Made by a program: the position numbers and the translations under genes
From: Margaritispora aquatica
Taxonomy: Eukaryota > Ascomycota > Leotiomycetes > Helotiales > Discinellaceae
Length of the DNA stretch: 64,000 bases
Assembly: GCA_007644065.1 (NCBI GenBank)
Contig: VJWN01000001.1
Coordinates: 2,246,340-2,310,339, forward strand
Direction: 5' to 3'
Shown here: positions 32,370 through 43,409 of the stretch, piece by piece
Layout: the number at the start of each line of letters is the position of its first letter
Position numbering within the stretch: the stretch's first letter is position 1
The notes under the pieces: generated by a model
Databases searched by the model: none
What the model saw: only the letters and a program-made list of their open reading frames with translations
Told to the model about the DNA's origin: nothing

Positions 32370-34702
32370 ATGCCTGGTCTGGATCTAGTCGATCATTCCC
32401 CTCAACAGCCAGAGGCTGTGGCTCCTCTCCTCAATGCCTCCAATGTTATCATGATCGATAACTTCGATTCCTTCACATGGAATATTTACCAATACTTGGT
32501 CCTAGAAGGTGCCACGGTTGAAGTCTACCGCAACGATGCAATCACTATCGAAGCACTAGTTAAATTGAAACCAACTCAACTAGTTATCAGCCCAGGTCCA
32601 GGACATCCCAAGACAGATTCTGGAGTCAGCAGAGATGCCATTCAACACTTCGCTGGCAAGATACCCATCTTGGGCGTCTGTATGGGCCAGTGAGTCATTT
32701 AAAATATACATTCAATAAGGTAACTAATGATTACCCTAGACAATGCATGATTGATCTCTGGGGAGGTGAAGTGAGTTTTGCTGGGGAGATTCTACACGGA
32801 AAGACTTCACCTCTGCGTCACGACAGCAAAGGTGTATATGCTGGACTAGCTCAAGATCTTCCCGTCACCAGGTACCACTCCCTCGCCGGCACACATCCTA
32901 CACTTCCAGATTGCCTCGAGGTATCTTCCTGGATTAGCTCTGGGCCAGATGGAGGCAAGGGCATAATAATGGGTATCCGGCATAAGGAATATGTGGTTGA
33001 GGGTGTGCAGTACCATCCAGAGAGTATTTTGACTGAAGAGGGACGGACGATGCTCAAAAACTTCCTGCACATGCGTGGAGGTACCTGGGCCGAGAATGAA
33101 CAATACCAGAACGAGACTGTCCAGAACAGCCGAAAATTGATTGTGTCCACTAAGAAGGAGAACATACTGGATAAGATCTTTGCTCAACGAAAGGCCGCAG
33201 TCTCTGCACAAAAGCTGATTCCGTCTCAACGACCCATTGACCTACAAGCAGCATATGATATGGATATCGCTCCTCCCCTGGTATCATTTGTTGATCGTTT
33301 GCGAAAATCACCGTTCCCCTTGTCACTCATGGCCGAAATCAAACGTGCATCACCTTCTAAAGGAATGATTTCTTCATCAACGTGTGCTCCGGCTCAAGCG
33401 ATGACGTATGCACTAGCGGGTGCTAGCGTAATCTCAGTCCTGACCGAGCCTGATTGGTTCAAAGGAAGCATAGATGATCTACGTTTAGTTCGTCAAGCCC
33501 TTGAGGGTATGCCAAATAGGCCTGCTGTGCTCCGGAAGGAGTTTATTTTCGAGGAGTACCAGATACTTGAAGCAAGACTTGCTGGCGCCGACACTGTGCT
33601 CCTAATTGTGAAGATGTTAGATGAGGTGACACTGACTCGACTTTATCATTACTCTCAATCGTTGGGAATGGAGCCTTTGGTTGAGGTGAATACTGTCGAA
33701 GAAATGACAATAGCAGTCAAACTTGGCTCCAAGGTTATCGGGGTTAACAATCGAAATCTTTCCAGCTTTGAAGTGGATCTAGACACCACAAGCCGACTCC
33801 TAAAGCAGGTTCCGAAAGAAACCATTGTTTGTGCTCTGAGTGGCATATCTAGTCCGAAAGACGTCGTGGCATATCAGAAAAATGGCGTAGGAGCAGTACT
33901 TGTAGGTGAAGCTCTGATGCGTGCCAAGGATACCGCAACTTTCATCCGTGAGCTTCTCGGTAGTTCAGATCCAGTTGTCCAGTCAACTGCAGGACCCCTT
34001 TTAGTGAAGATCTGCGGAACAAGGAAAGCAGAACATGCGCTGGAAGCCATCAAAGCTGGTGCAGACTTGATCGGCATCATTCTTGTTCCTGGTCGAGTCC
34101 GTCATGTACCCTACAAAGATGCGGTCGCGATATCAAAAGCTATTCATGAATCTGGGGTTTCAACTGGCAGTGTAGTGGGTGATCGAGTCGCCAATCAGGC
34201 TACGGATTTCTTCGCGAATGCCGCAATGAATGTATCAAGCCATCGACCACTTCTGGTTGGTGTTTTCCGAAATCAGCCTTTGGAAGAGATTCTGGAACTG
34301 CAGAAGGCATATGATCTTGACATCGTGCAGCTACATGGAGATGAGCCACTAGAGTGGGCTAATCTGATACCAGTTCCGGTGATCAAAAGCTTCAATCCTG
34401 GCGATGCTGGTCTTGGACGCCGGGGATATCACACAGTCCCTTTACTTGATTCTGGAGCTGGTGGGACTGGAGAGCGCTTAGATATGAGCAATGTCAAATC
34501 TCTTTTGGCAAAGGATGCCGGCTTGAAAGTACTTCTTGCTGGTGGTTTGAACCCAGATAACGTTGCTGAAGCCGTCAAGACTTTGGATGACCTTGGCCAC
34601 AAGGTTATTGGTGTGGATGTTAGCACTGGAGTGGAAGTTGACGGAGTTCAAAGCGTTGAGAAGATCAGAGCATTCATTCAAGCTGCGAAAAGTGTCCGAT
34701 GA
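32370..34702 (+). CDS. TRP1: Trifunctional tryptophan biosynthesis protein (anthranilate synthase II / IGPS / PRAI)
   Basis: Exons 32370-32689 and 32740-34702, with a 50-nt intron (GTGAGT...CCTAG) splitting the conserved GVCMGQQC, give 760 residues. The glutamine amidotransferase part (about 25-235) has Cys104 in GVCMGQ and the His-Glu pair in QYHPES. Indole-3-glycerol-phosphate synthase follows (about 260-530), with [12 protein letters not shown] and later LVGEALMR. Phosphoribosylanthranilate isomerase (about 540-760) opens with [14 protein letters not shown] and has [11 protein letters not shown] near the end. The protein supplies glutamine-derived ammonia to anthranilate synthase component I and catalyses two later steps of tryptophan synthesis. 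This domain order is typical of filamentous ascomycetes (Neurospora trp-1, Aspergillus trpC). All domains look complete. Confidence 0.97.
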
Positions 34703-36410
34703 AAATAGCTATAGATCTCTCGCAATTTGCATTGGCTTGAGATGCCTACTATCGCATCTTGTGGACACAAATAAGAGTATGCGTCGTTACTCTGCGTACA
34801 CCCTATAGGGTTTTTATAATATTATTATAGTTATAAATATAGATTATACTTCTCCTTTACATTGATAGCACCCTACAATACTATAGACCTTAATCTACTC
34901 TTACACTAGGTTAAAGATCAATGAACATTAGGAAAATTGTCTTCGTTTCTTCAACCCCCCCCCCCCTCTATCTTTAAAAGGTATTTACATTAAGCAAACG
35001 ATAAAAATCGGTAAATACCGCAATCACGATCAGTTCTTTTTAACAAGACGAGATATTTAGAGCAAAGGGAATTCTATAATTTCAGAGGAAGTATCTTTAG
35101 CTTCTAAAACAGCTTATTTTAAGCAGTCTTGCGAAGTAAGATTCGGTTTGCTTCTTCAAACCCAATCCTTATGGCTTGGAGCAAAGCGCGTCTTGAGAGC
35201 TTTATACTGACAAGTCATCCAGGACTTCATGATATCTTTGTTGAAGCTGGAATTCTCGTTGTCATCACTTGATGAAGCTATCTATCTCATCTTTCCTATC
35301 ATCTTAGCTCTGATAGTGACGACAACTACTGGATTCGAGGGGAAAGGTTCGTCAGCCGGGGACTCGAAGCACTTCTCTTCCTCGAAAAGACAGGCTTCGC
35401 TTCAAAATCGACTGGGACTTGTGCATTCTGAGCTTTATCGAAATCTACTTGAGCTTACATTAAGAGTCACAATTCCTCCTTACACAAGAGTTTATTTGCC
35501 AATTGGCCTTGATTGCTCGTATATATGCTTTATTTCCTGTACTAAAAGTTCACTGGGTAAGTGTTCAATTCTACAGACCTACTGTTAATGATAATTGAAA
35601 GCAAAAGGACCTGCAAATCAGCAACAGCCAGTGCCGAGGGCTTTATCACCCGACGCGGCCTCAGTGTCGAAGGGAGGGTCATTAGTGTGCGATGTGAAGA
35701 GCATTACCCTAGCTGGTATATCTTCTTTACCGCGGGCAGTTATCCAACCACATCGATTGTCGAGCCATTGGATATTTCAAGCTAGGCAAATATTGCTATA
35801 TCGAGCAGGGCCAGGTACCTCCATTTCACCCTCAAGACCTGAGCGCGATACCGTCACATGTTACATCAATAATACAAGGGAAATTTACATTGTCGGTCGC
35901 TATTGTTTACGAGCTTCATCGCCAGCCTAACAGAATAGCAATTTTACCTCAGGCAAAAATTGACGGTCGCGAGAAGTATATCTGCTTTCGCTGTTCATTC
36001 CACAAGCCTTACAAAACCATCTCACAAACAACCTCAACTTCGACAACATCCTCATACATTTGTCTTACTTTTATCTTTAAGATTACATTGCCGGTTCTCA
36101 CAGCTCTCAAGTTATCGCGCGCTAGCTCAACTTCCTCAAATCGCAAACTGCTTGGAGATTCTAGTAAAGGTATGAGGAAACAATTTCAGTTTTAACTTGC
36201 GCTACTTACAACACGCCTCGCCCGTTCTCTACCAAGACAAGATATCCATTGTCCCTCTCTATCTTTGGGACTTCCTCACCTAACCTGTTCACCTTCGATT
36301 GACCTTCAGCTACCTACTTTCAGCTTCGACTCCTCAATGATGACCCTTCTTTCAAGACTGGATCCCAATAACTGATTTCTTGCAGCGAATCCAAGTCTCA
36401 ATCACTAATA
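34703..36410. other. Intergenic region with a C homopolymer and no supported gene
   Basis: The 1.7 kb is AT-rich just after the tryptophan gene and has a run of about 12 C near 34955-34970. Several open frames at 35229-36195 overlap without ATG-to-stop coherence, and I recognise no domain. The last 200 bases are pyrimidine-rich and presumably form the 5' leader of the BRCT gene. Confidence 0.5.
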
Positions 36411-39400
36411 ATGGCGCCCTCAAAACCAAAGTCAAAGGCGCCACCACCAACAGTCAAGAAGACTACTCCCAAGACCATTCGTAAAATAAGTCCTCCTGAA
36501 AAGAGGGCATCGAAGAAGAAGGCTACTCCAGCTCCGAGCCACGTGCCCTCACAAAAGGAAGGGAAACTCGAAAAGCCAATATTCCATCGCAAACAAATCT
36601 GCTGTGTAGGAAACATCCGCACTTTTGACAATAATGACAATGGAACGGCTATTCCCTACGAAAAAATCGAGAAGTGGATACGAGTTCACGGTGGTGTGCT
36701 GGTTAAGGAAGTTACAGATGATACCACTCACCTTATCTGTACAGTTCGAGATTTTCTGAGGGCGATTCGACTAAGTCAGGATGGCAATGCAGCCATAGAC
36801 AAGATTGCAAACCAAAGTATTTCTTTTCCATTTCTTTTCCAAAGTTTTCTCCTCTTTGCCAAAATCTCTCAGATTTTCATGTTCTCGAACCACCTCACAT
36901 TCTAATATCCCCATCCACATCTCGCTTAAATTAGGGGGCTAACAACATACAGTCATCCGAGCCCAGAGACTTGGCAAGCGTCGTTGCCCTATAGTTATCT
37001 ACGACTGGCTTGAAGATAGTCTTCTGAAGAATCCAAAACGTATGCTGCCTGAGAAATATTACAGTCTCAGTCGCATTATTTGCAGACTTGAGCAAGGAAA
37101 GCCAGTTGACGCATCCTTCTTCAAGCGTTGGAAGGAGGGTGAAGATGCGAGCAAGGACATGGTAGACAATAGTAAGTCAAATCTACATAAATTTAGCATA
37201 TTGGACTAATGTTGGCTATCAGAGTTGTACCACATCCACTATGACCCAGATGGTTTCGAATACAAGATCGTTCTGTTGAGGTCTCAAGTAGCCGATGGTG
37301 TTCAAAAGAACAACATCACAGAGAAGTACACGGTTTATGTATGCTTTCCCCCTTTATTTGTCTACATGCACCGTAACTAATGAATAATAGCTCTTCGAAT
37401 CCCACGCTGTTCCTCATGTCTACATGGTCGGAGCCAAGCTCACCCGCAAGAACCGCCCCGCCTCAAAGTGGCTCACATGGTGTCACCCCATGGCCTTCTA
37501 TGATGCTTTCAAGCACTTTAAGCATTTCTTCTTCGAGAAGACAGGCGTACCATGGGATATGCGTCTGGAACCTCTGCCAAAACAAACTACACCACTCCCC
37601 ATACAAGAGCCAACCAAGAAAGGCAAAGCCAATACCAATCTCGCCCTTGCCGTTCAAGCACCTCTACCACAGATTGATTTTGAAGATCGCAAATTCAAGT
37701 ATATCAGACCTTTTGCTCCTAGACCATTGGGCTTTCTCCCTTATGGCTACGTCTTGCCTGAAAATCGCGAAGGTTATCTTGCCCCACCTCCTAGAATACT
37801 GGAAGAAAACCTAGTAGGCGAGCCAAAGTTCGTTTACGACGACGAAGATGAAGTAAAGTCTAGCGCCAATACCAGAAATGGGAAAGAATCTATCTCAATG
37901 CAGACACCCACACCTACGCCTGTGACCAGACCTACACCTGTACCAGTACCTGCGCCAGAGCCACATCTACGCGCGGGTGATAGTGCTGACACAGCAATCG
38001 AACTTGGTTTTGACTCCGATAGCGAGGTAGATACGGACGAGGAGTCAAGCTCCGACAGTGAATCCGGCACTGGGTCTGATTCGCGTAGTCGTTCATCCAG
38101 TCCTCAGGGTCGTCGTCATCGAAGATTTCGTAACTTAAGCGAGGACCAATCCAATGGGTCCGAGACTGAAACTGAGACTGAGACTGACGACGAGGATGAA
38201 GACGAGGACATGTTGGATGAGAGAAACGCGACTCCGGGACCAGTGCGCCAACAAATTCTGAGCAAAGCAACACCGACCAAACAGGCTGGTCCAAAGAATT
38301 TGAATATGCAAAGCCAGACTGGAAGACAGCAGACTCCTCATGTCAGCCAGGCACAACCTCAATCCCAGCTTATGAGAGGAACAGCAACACCTACCGCAAG
38401 GCCAACACCAAAACAACTCGTCACTCCTGTTACAGGCAAAAGTAGAGGTGATACCGCCCAGGCTACTCCTACACCCAGTTCTCGTGCCAGTAGTACCAAT
38501 CAAGACCCTTTTGCAGTTCGTCCACCAGACCTATCTCCAGCTCAACGCCAACAAAATGCCAATATCGAGCAATGGCGACAAGGTGCTCAGCAGAGACAAG
38601 GTAGTTATGTCCCCTCCAGGCAAAATCCAGTGCAGAACCAGTTCAATCAACCTAATATGGGTATGAATATGGCAATGGGTGGTTATGGAAACAATATGGG
38701 CTATGGTGGATATATGAATCCCATGACCATGAACGCCAGTTATGGCATGGGCAACGTTGGATTATTCAATACGGGAAATAGCCTTGTTTATGTTCCTTTG
38801 CACGGTGGCATGAACTACGGAGGTGGGATGCATATGGGAATGCCTGCTGGGATGAATGGTGGATTCTCGCATCCTGGATATGGCCAACCTGGTGCTGGCG
38901 TTATGGGAGGTATGAACGGCATGAATCAGCTCAATAACAACGGCAACACTGCGCCCCAGCAGAATTCCAACAACGTACCGCCAAAAGTTAGCAATAAGCC
39001 TCGAAATGGTAACAATGCAATACAGCAAAACGTCAATACAGCACCCCAGAACTCCAACAACGGAAAGGCCAACCTGAATCCCAAACCATCATCCGGTAAT
39101 GGCAATGGCAATGGAAGCATCAATGGAAAGCCCAATTACCAAGCAAATGCGTACGCAGTCCAGCAACCATCCTCGGGCGCCCATTCGAACATGACAGGCT
39201 TCATGAACATGCCTCAATACATCAACAATGGACATCAACTCCCCATCAACGGAAATCCCAATTTCAATTCCACACCTAATAATAACAACAGCAATGTCAA
39301 TGGGAACATGTATGCGGTCCAGCAGCCATACCCGAGCAACTACGCCAACATGCCAAGCTTCTACAACGGGCCTCAAGATTTCAACAATGTGCCACAGCAA

Positions 39401-39604
39401 AATATCAATGGTACGCCTCAAAATGCGAACAACCCGCCTCAGAACTCCAGCAGCGCAAATCTGTATCCGTCTTCCTCTTTCAACAATGGCGCAGGAACCA
39501 TCAATGGCAATACTAACTCCAACACGAACGCCGTCCAGCAACCACACCAAGACGCCTACGCGAACATGATGAACTTCGGTAATCCTCAGCCTGGATGGAA
39601 ATGA
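36411..39604 (+). CDS. BRCT and WGR-like domain nuclear protein with prion-like tail
   Basis: Exons 36411-36816, 36953-37171, 37223-37338 and 37391-39604 join to 984 residues. Residues 1-50 are basic and Pro-rich, probably a nuclear signal. A BRCT domain spans about 60-180 (QICCVGNIRTF to YDWLEDSLLKNPKRMLPEKYY). A WGR-like region follows, with YHIHYDPDGFEYKIVL, LFESHAVPHVYMVGAKLTR and FKHFFFEKTGVPW. Next come acidic Ser/Asp/Glu stretches (ETETETDDEDEDED), then a Met/Gly-rich segment (NMGMNMAMGGYGNNMGYGGY), and finally about 230 residues rich in Asn, Gln and Pro with three copies of a unit containing A-V-Q-Q-P. BRCT plus WGR suggests a role in DNA repair or PARP-like signalling, but no PARP catalytic domain is present. 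The specific function is unknown. Confidence 0.75.
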
Positions 39605-40578
39605 AATTAGGTCCCTGGTCCAGGTACTCCAGGTGAGCCTTCGAGGCGTTGATTACAGTCTATCATCTTCGTAACTTACTCTTGCTTTTGCTCTCACCGG
39701 GCACGGCCATGCGAGGATTCAAAATATCAAGTTCAAGCGCTGTCTTAAGGGACGAGCAGGTTAGCTATCGCTCAAAAGCCTGATCTAGCTCCCTTCTGAA
39801 CTTATCTCTCCTTGCTGGTCAGAGATGAAGCAAATTTACATGAATTAGCCAAGAGTAGAGCTAACTCTGATCTCTCGCTTCAACAAACTCAATCGTTAGC
39901 TGTGGGAGACTCAGCTACCTACACACACCGGGTTCGACACGTGGAACTTTCATTTCTCTTTTGCAACTTATCCTATCATTTCAGCGAACCTGCCAGTAAA
40001 GCAAAATAGATAGCACGCTCTGGTGTCCAAGGAAATCACTTCCTCTTTTCAGACATCCTCTTCCGACCAAGGTTAGTCTTATTTCACTTCGAAGATATCG
40101 AGAAATGGGGCGAAGGATATCAGAAGGATGTTGGTTGGAGGAGATCATTTTCAATTGTTTTCCCTTTTCTTTTATTTCTTTACATCGGGGTGTGGCGATT
40201 GGGAGTTGGAGAGTGTATAATTATTCCAAGTCGAGAGGAAGCGAGCGAGTCTTGAGCTATGAGAGGCGAGATCAGTTGAGTCGAATGCAACGTATTGATA
40301 TCTTTACCTAGTTACAACTGTGGCTGTGGGTTGGACAGTAGTGACTCTTGACGCTTTCAATGACATCTCCATGAGATTACAACGCAGTGAGTGAATGTGA
40401 TGGACGCCAAGATTTCAAGTCATTGTATATTCGTTCAAGAAGTGGTATCTAAACTACAAGTTCACGAAAACATAATGCATCCTAAACAACAAACCCAACT
40501 CCCGATCCCAAACGATCCATGCGCTTGAACGCCCCTATTTTCATCATACGTCTATCCAAATATCACATCATTCATGAT
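39605..40578. other. Region between convergent genes
   Basis: No supported gene lies between the 3' ends of the BRCT gene and the minus-strand SNARE gene. Short frames (39812-40009, 40105-40311) look like untranslated region or chance. Confidence 0.5.
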
Positions 40579-41613
40579 TCAGAACCTAAGCTTAGGCATG
40601 ACAAACACCACCAAGATCGCAATAACTGCCAACCCTGCAATCCAGGCATACAGCATAAGACGACCCCAAAACCCCGTACCTTCAGCCATGCTCCGCAAAG
40701 ACCCCATTCTCCTTTGTGCCGCCTCTAATCCTAACTCGTTTTTATCTAAGCCCTTGGTCGCACTATCTAGGATGTCTTTTTCTTGTTCTAAAGATGTATT
40801 GAAGGCATGAGAGGACTCTTTGAGTGCACGCGCCATTTTGAGTAAAGAGTCAGTGAGATCTTCTTGCTCGGTTCGGTGATGCGTGAGGAGTGCCTCGGCG
40901 GTCGATGTGGAGAACGAAGATGTGGTTGCAGCTGGTGTAAGGAGCTCTGCGCGCTCAGCTTTATGGCGAGCTCGAAGGATGGAGGCTTGGTCTGGTTGCG
41001 CTGCTGGTGGGGGTGGGACAGAGAGAGATATGGCTGCTGGGGCTGGAGGGGCAGCAAAAGGGGGAGGTGTTTCTTCGCGTGGTGGAGTGGAAGATGTGGA
41101 TATGGGCTCTGCGTGGGATGCTTGGGATTGCGTGTCTTCGGAGGGAGTGTCTTCACCAAGTAGGTCCTCGCCTTCAGAATCATCGTCTACCGGATCTTGG
41201 GCCAGCTTTGTAATGTTAGACATGGCAGACGTAAGGGCAAGCAATCGCACCTCGTTGTAGTCACCAAGCTTCTGCTGTAACTGTTTGATCTGATCTCGTT
41301 TGTTGACGAGGTCTAGTTGTGTTTGTTGTTTCTTTGACTGGACTTTGATGGACTGGGCATCTTGCTCGAGCTTCACCAGAAGAGTGTTCGCATACTCTAT
41401 GTTCTACAGACCACATCAGCTTTGTACATGGTGTTGAGAACATAGTGCCCTCACTTTGCCAACTTTGTCCCTTTCTCTTTGCAATGTACGTAGATTGCGC
41501 TCGGTTTGCACATCAGGAGTATCGAGTTGAGCATGCAGACGTGCAAGCAGAACTGATAGGTTGATGGCAGTAGTATCCTGCACATCATTATTTACAGTCG
41601 ATAATCGTGCCAT
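40579..41613 (-). CDS. USE1: Use1-type SNARE of the endoplasmic reticulum
   Basis: Exons 41613-41455 and 41403-40579, with a 51-nt intron, give 327 residues. The N-terminal part is helical (LSVLLARLHAQLDTPDVQ, then TLQRERDKVGK). An acidic and Pro/Ala-rich linker covers about 120-190. A coiled SNARE region with heptad spacing (LTDSLLKMARALKESSHAF, LEQEKDILDSATKGLD) leads to a single C-terminal anchor (LMLYAWIAGLAVIAILVVFV) and five final residues. This tail-anchored layout matches Use1, the SNARE for Golgi-to-ER retrograde fusion, acting with Sec20, Ufe1 and Sec22. Another tail-anchored SNARE is possible, but length and linker favour Use1. It is divergent from the phosphatidylserine decarboxylase gene. 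Confidence 0.72.
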
Positions 41614-42233
41614 GTTTGCGAAGTGTAGCCAGAAAAGACAATAGTTGCTCCTAGCTGGAAGTGTTTGTCGCGAATATGATGTAGCCTCGTGGCCCGAGAT
41701 CTGGCTGAAGAAGGCTGAGGTGTGGCTAGAGCGCTGCCCCCACTTCGGCCACTTCACTCCTTCCCCTTCCCCGCCTTTGAACTTTGAACTTACCCTCCGA
41801 AGAGCTTGTTTTTGCCAAGTATTTCTAAGCGAGGGACATCGACTTTCAGCTCTACAAGCAATATTGACTTGGAATATTTGCTTCTTCTACATTCTCACCC
41901 ACCGATTGACACTTCACCACATTCAGAGACACGAATAGACTGCTCCAGCTGGATATAATGGACAGAAAAAGACCTCCACAACTCCTCTGGGCTGTCCATG
42001 ATCCGGATTCTATGCTTGCAATTTAGCAAATCTATCGCGGCTAGTGGTCCCCTCTGACATCAAGAGAGTGCTTCTGCAGGTTGTCGACCAGCCACAGATG
42101 GAGGGGTGTATCGTAGGTACAAAAGGTGAGGGGCCCTTTCTTGCTCTTCGATATCTTTCTCGAATTCAATTAGATATCTGACAAATCTGCCCCATCCTCC
42201 TACTCCAATCGACCTCCCTCCCAAAAGCTCATC
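41614..42233. promoter_or_regulatory. Divergent promoter region, SNARE / phosphatidylserine decarboxylase
   Basis: These 620 bases separate two genes that point away from each other; both proteins act on endomembranes. A CT-rich tract near 41750-41790 and a pyrimidine-rich stretch just before 42234 are visible. No gene is supported inside. Confidence 0.5.
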
Positions 42234-43409
42234 ATGGCTTCTCCAAACGTTGATAATACCCTGACGGATTACGAACCGCATCCGCTCACAGAAGTTGGCT
42301 ACAATGCCAGCGCAGGCGCATTGGAGGAGCTTACCACTAGAGCAGAGAATAAGAACCAACCACCTACGGATCATATCCATGGATCTTCAACCACTGTCGA
42401 ATCGCATTCGTGGCTGTCAAAGTGGTTACCGACTACCACTATTGAATCTGTCGAAAACAAGTTCCATTTGGGCAACTATGTTCTCGATCGCGAGACAGGA
42501 GAGAAGACCTTCGAGGCAATGAGCATATACGTCCGAATTGGCATGCATCTGCTGTACTACGGATCACAACAGAGCAAAGTGCTGCATTGGGAACAGACCC
42601 TGCAGCTTCTGGAAGATCAAAGTGTGAAGATGGGGAAAGAATATGACTCTCCTGATAGCAAGCAACATATTGTTCCATTTATCGAATCTTTCGACCTTGC
42701 GTCCACGATGGAAGAGATGGTTCAGCCGGATCCAGATGGATATGCCACCTTCAATGAATTCTTTGCTCGTGAGATCAAGGAGTCGGCACGTCCTATTGCA
42801 GAACCGGAGAACGATCTTGTGACTTCCAGTCCCGCGGATTGCAGATTGACTGCTTTCCCCACTGTGGACTTGGCAACTAAGTACTGGATCAAGGGTTTTG
42901 GGTTCACATTGGAAGCTCTGCTAGGTGATGCAGAGCTCGCGGCACAATTTGAAGGTGGTTCGCTTGTTATTGCCCGACTCGCACCACAAGACTATCACAG
43001 ATGGCATGCGCCAGTCTCCGGCACGGTCAAGTCTGTTAAGGAAATACCCGGTGCTTACTACACTGTCAATCCGCAGGCTATCAATGAGCCTGGCACACTG
43101 GATGTGTTCTGCGAGAACAGACGTTCAGTCATGACCGTTGAGAGAACCACAACCGGATCACCTATCGCCATCATAGCGGTCGGAGCTATGCTAGTCGGCA
43201 GTATCAAATATGTGGATGGAATGAATACCCCCGGCGCTGAAATGAGAAGAGGGCAGTGCATGGGCGCCTTCTACTACGGTGGTAGCACAGTCATCGTTTT
43301 GTACCCTCCTGGCGAGGTAGTACTTGACGAGGATTTGGTCAAGAACTCAACCGAGAGGGGCATGGAGACATATGTGAAGGTTGGGTGGAGGACTGGTGAG
43401 AAGCTGTAA
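42234..43409 (+). CDS. Phosphatidylserine decarboxylase
   Basis: A single exon of 391 residues. The catalytic region is recognisable through PDPDGYATFNEFFAREIKES, PADCRLTAFP, IARLAPQDYHRWHAPVSGTV and GAMLVGSIK. The self-cleavage motif is GGST at about 349-352 (Ser351), which yields the pyruvoyl cofactor on the small alpha chain (40 residues from Ser351 to the end would be released). GGST rather than LGST is what the PSD2-type enzymes carry. The protein has no C2 domain and no obvious mitochondrial presequence or signal peptide, so it is shorter than yeast Psd2 and may be one of the additional soluble-looking PSDs of filamentous fungi. It converts phosphatidylserine to phosphatidylethanolamine. 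Confidence 0.93.
   Translation: MASPNVDNTLTDYEPHPLTEVGYNASAGALEELTTRAENKNQPPTDHIHGSSTTVESHSWLSKWLPTTTIESVENKFHLGNYVLDRETGEKTFEAMSIYVRIGMHLLYYGSQQSKVLHWEQTLQLLEDQSVKMGKEYDSPDSKQHIVPFIESFDLASTMEEMVQPDPDGYATFNEFFAREIKESARPIAEPENDLVTSSPADCRLTAFPTVDLATKYWIKGFGFTLEALLGDAELAAQFEGGSLVIARLAPQDYHRWHAPVSGTVKSVKEIPGAYYTVNPQAINEPGTLDVFCENRRSVMTVERTTTGSPIAIIAVGAMLVGSIKYVDGMNTPGAEMRRGQCMGAFYYGGSTVIVLYPPGEVVLDEDLVKNSTERGMETYVKVGWRTGEKL

Noticed and set aside
36411..39604. Reading of the BRCT protein as a fungal PARP
   Set aside because: The WGR-like region suggested PARP, but the catalytic HxY...E region is absent; the tail is low-complexity sequence.
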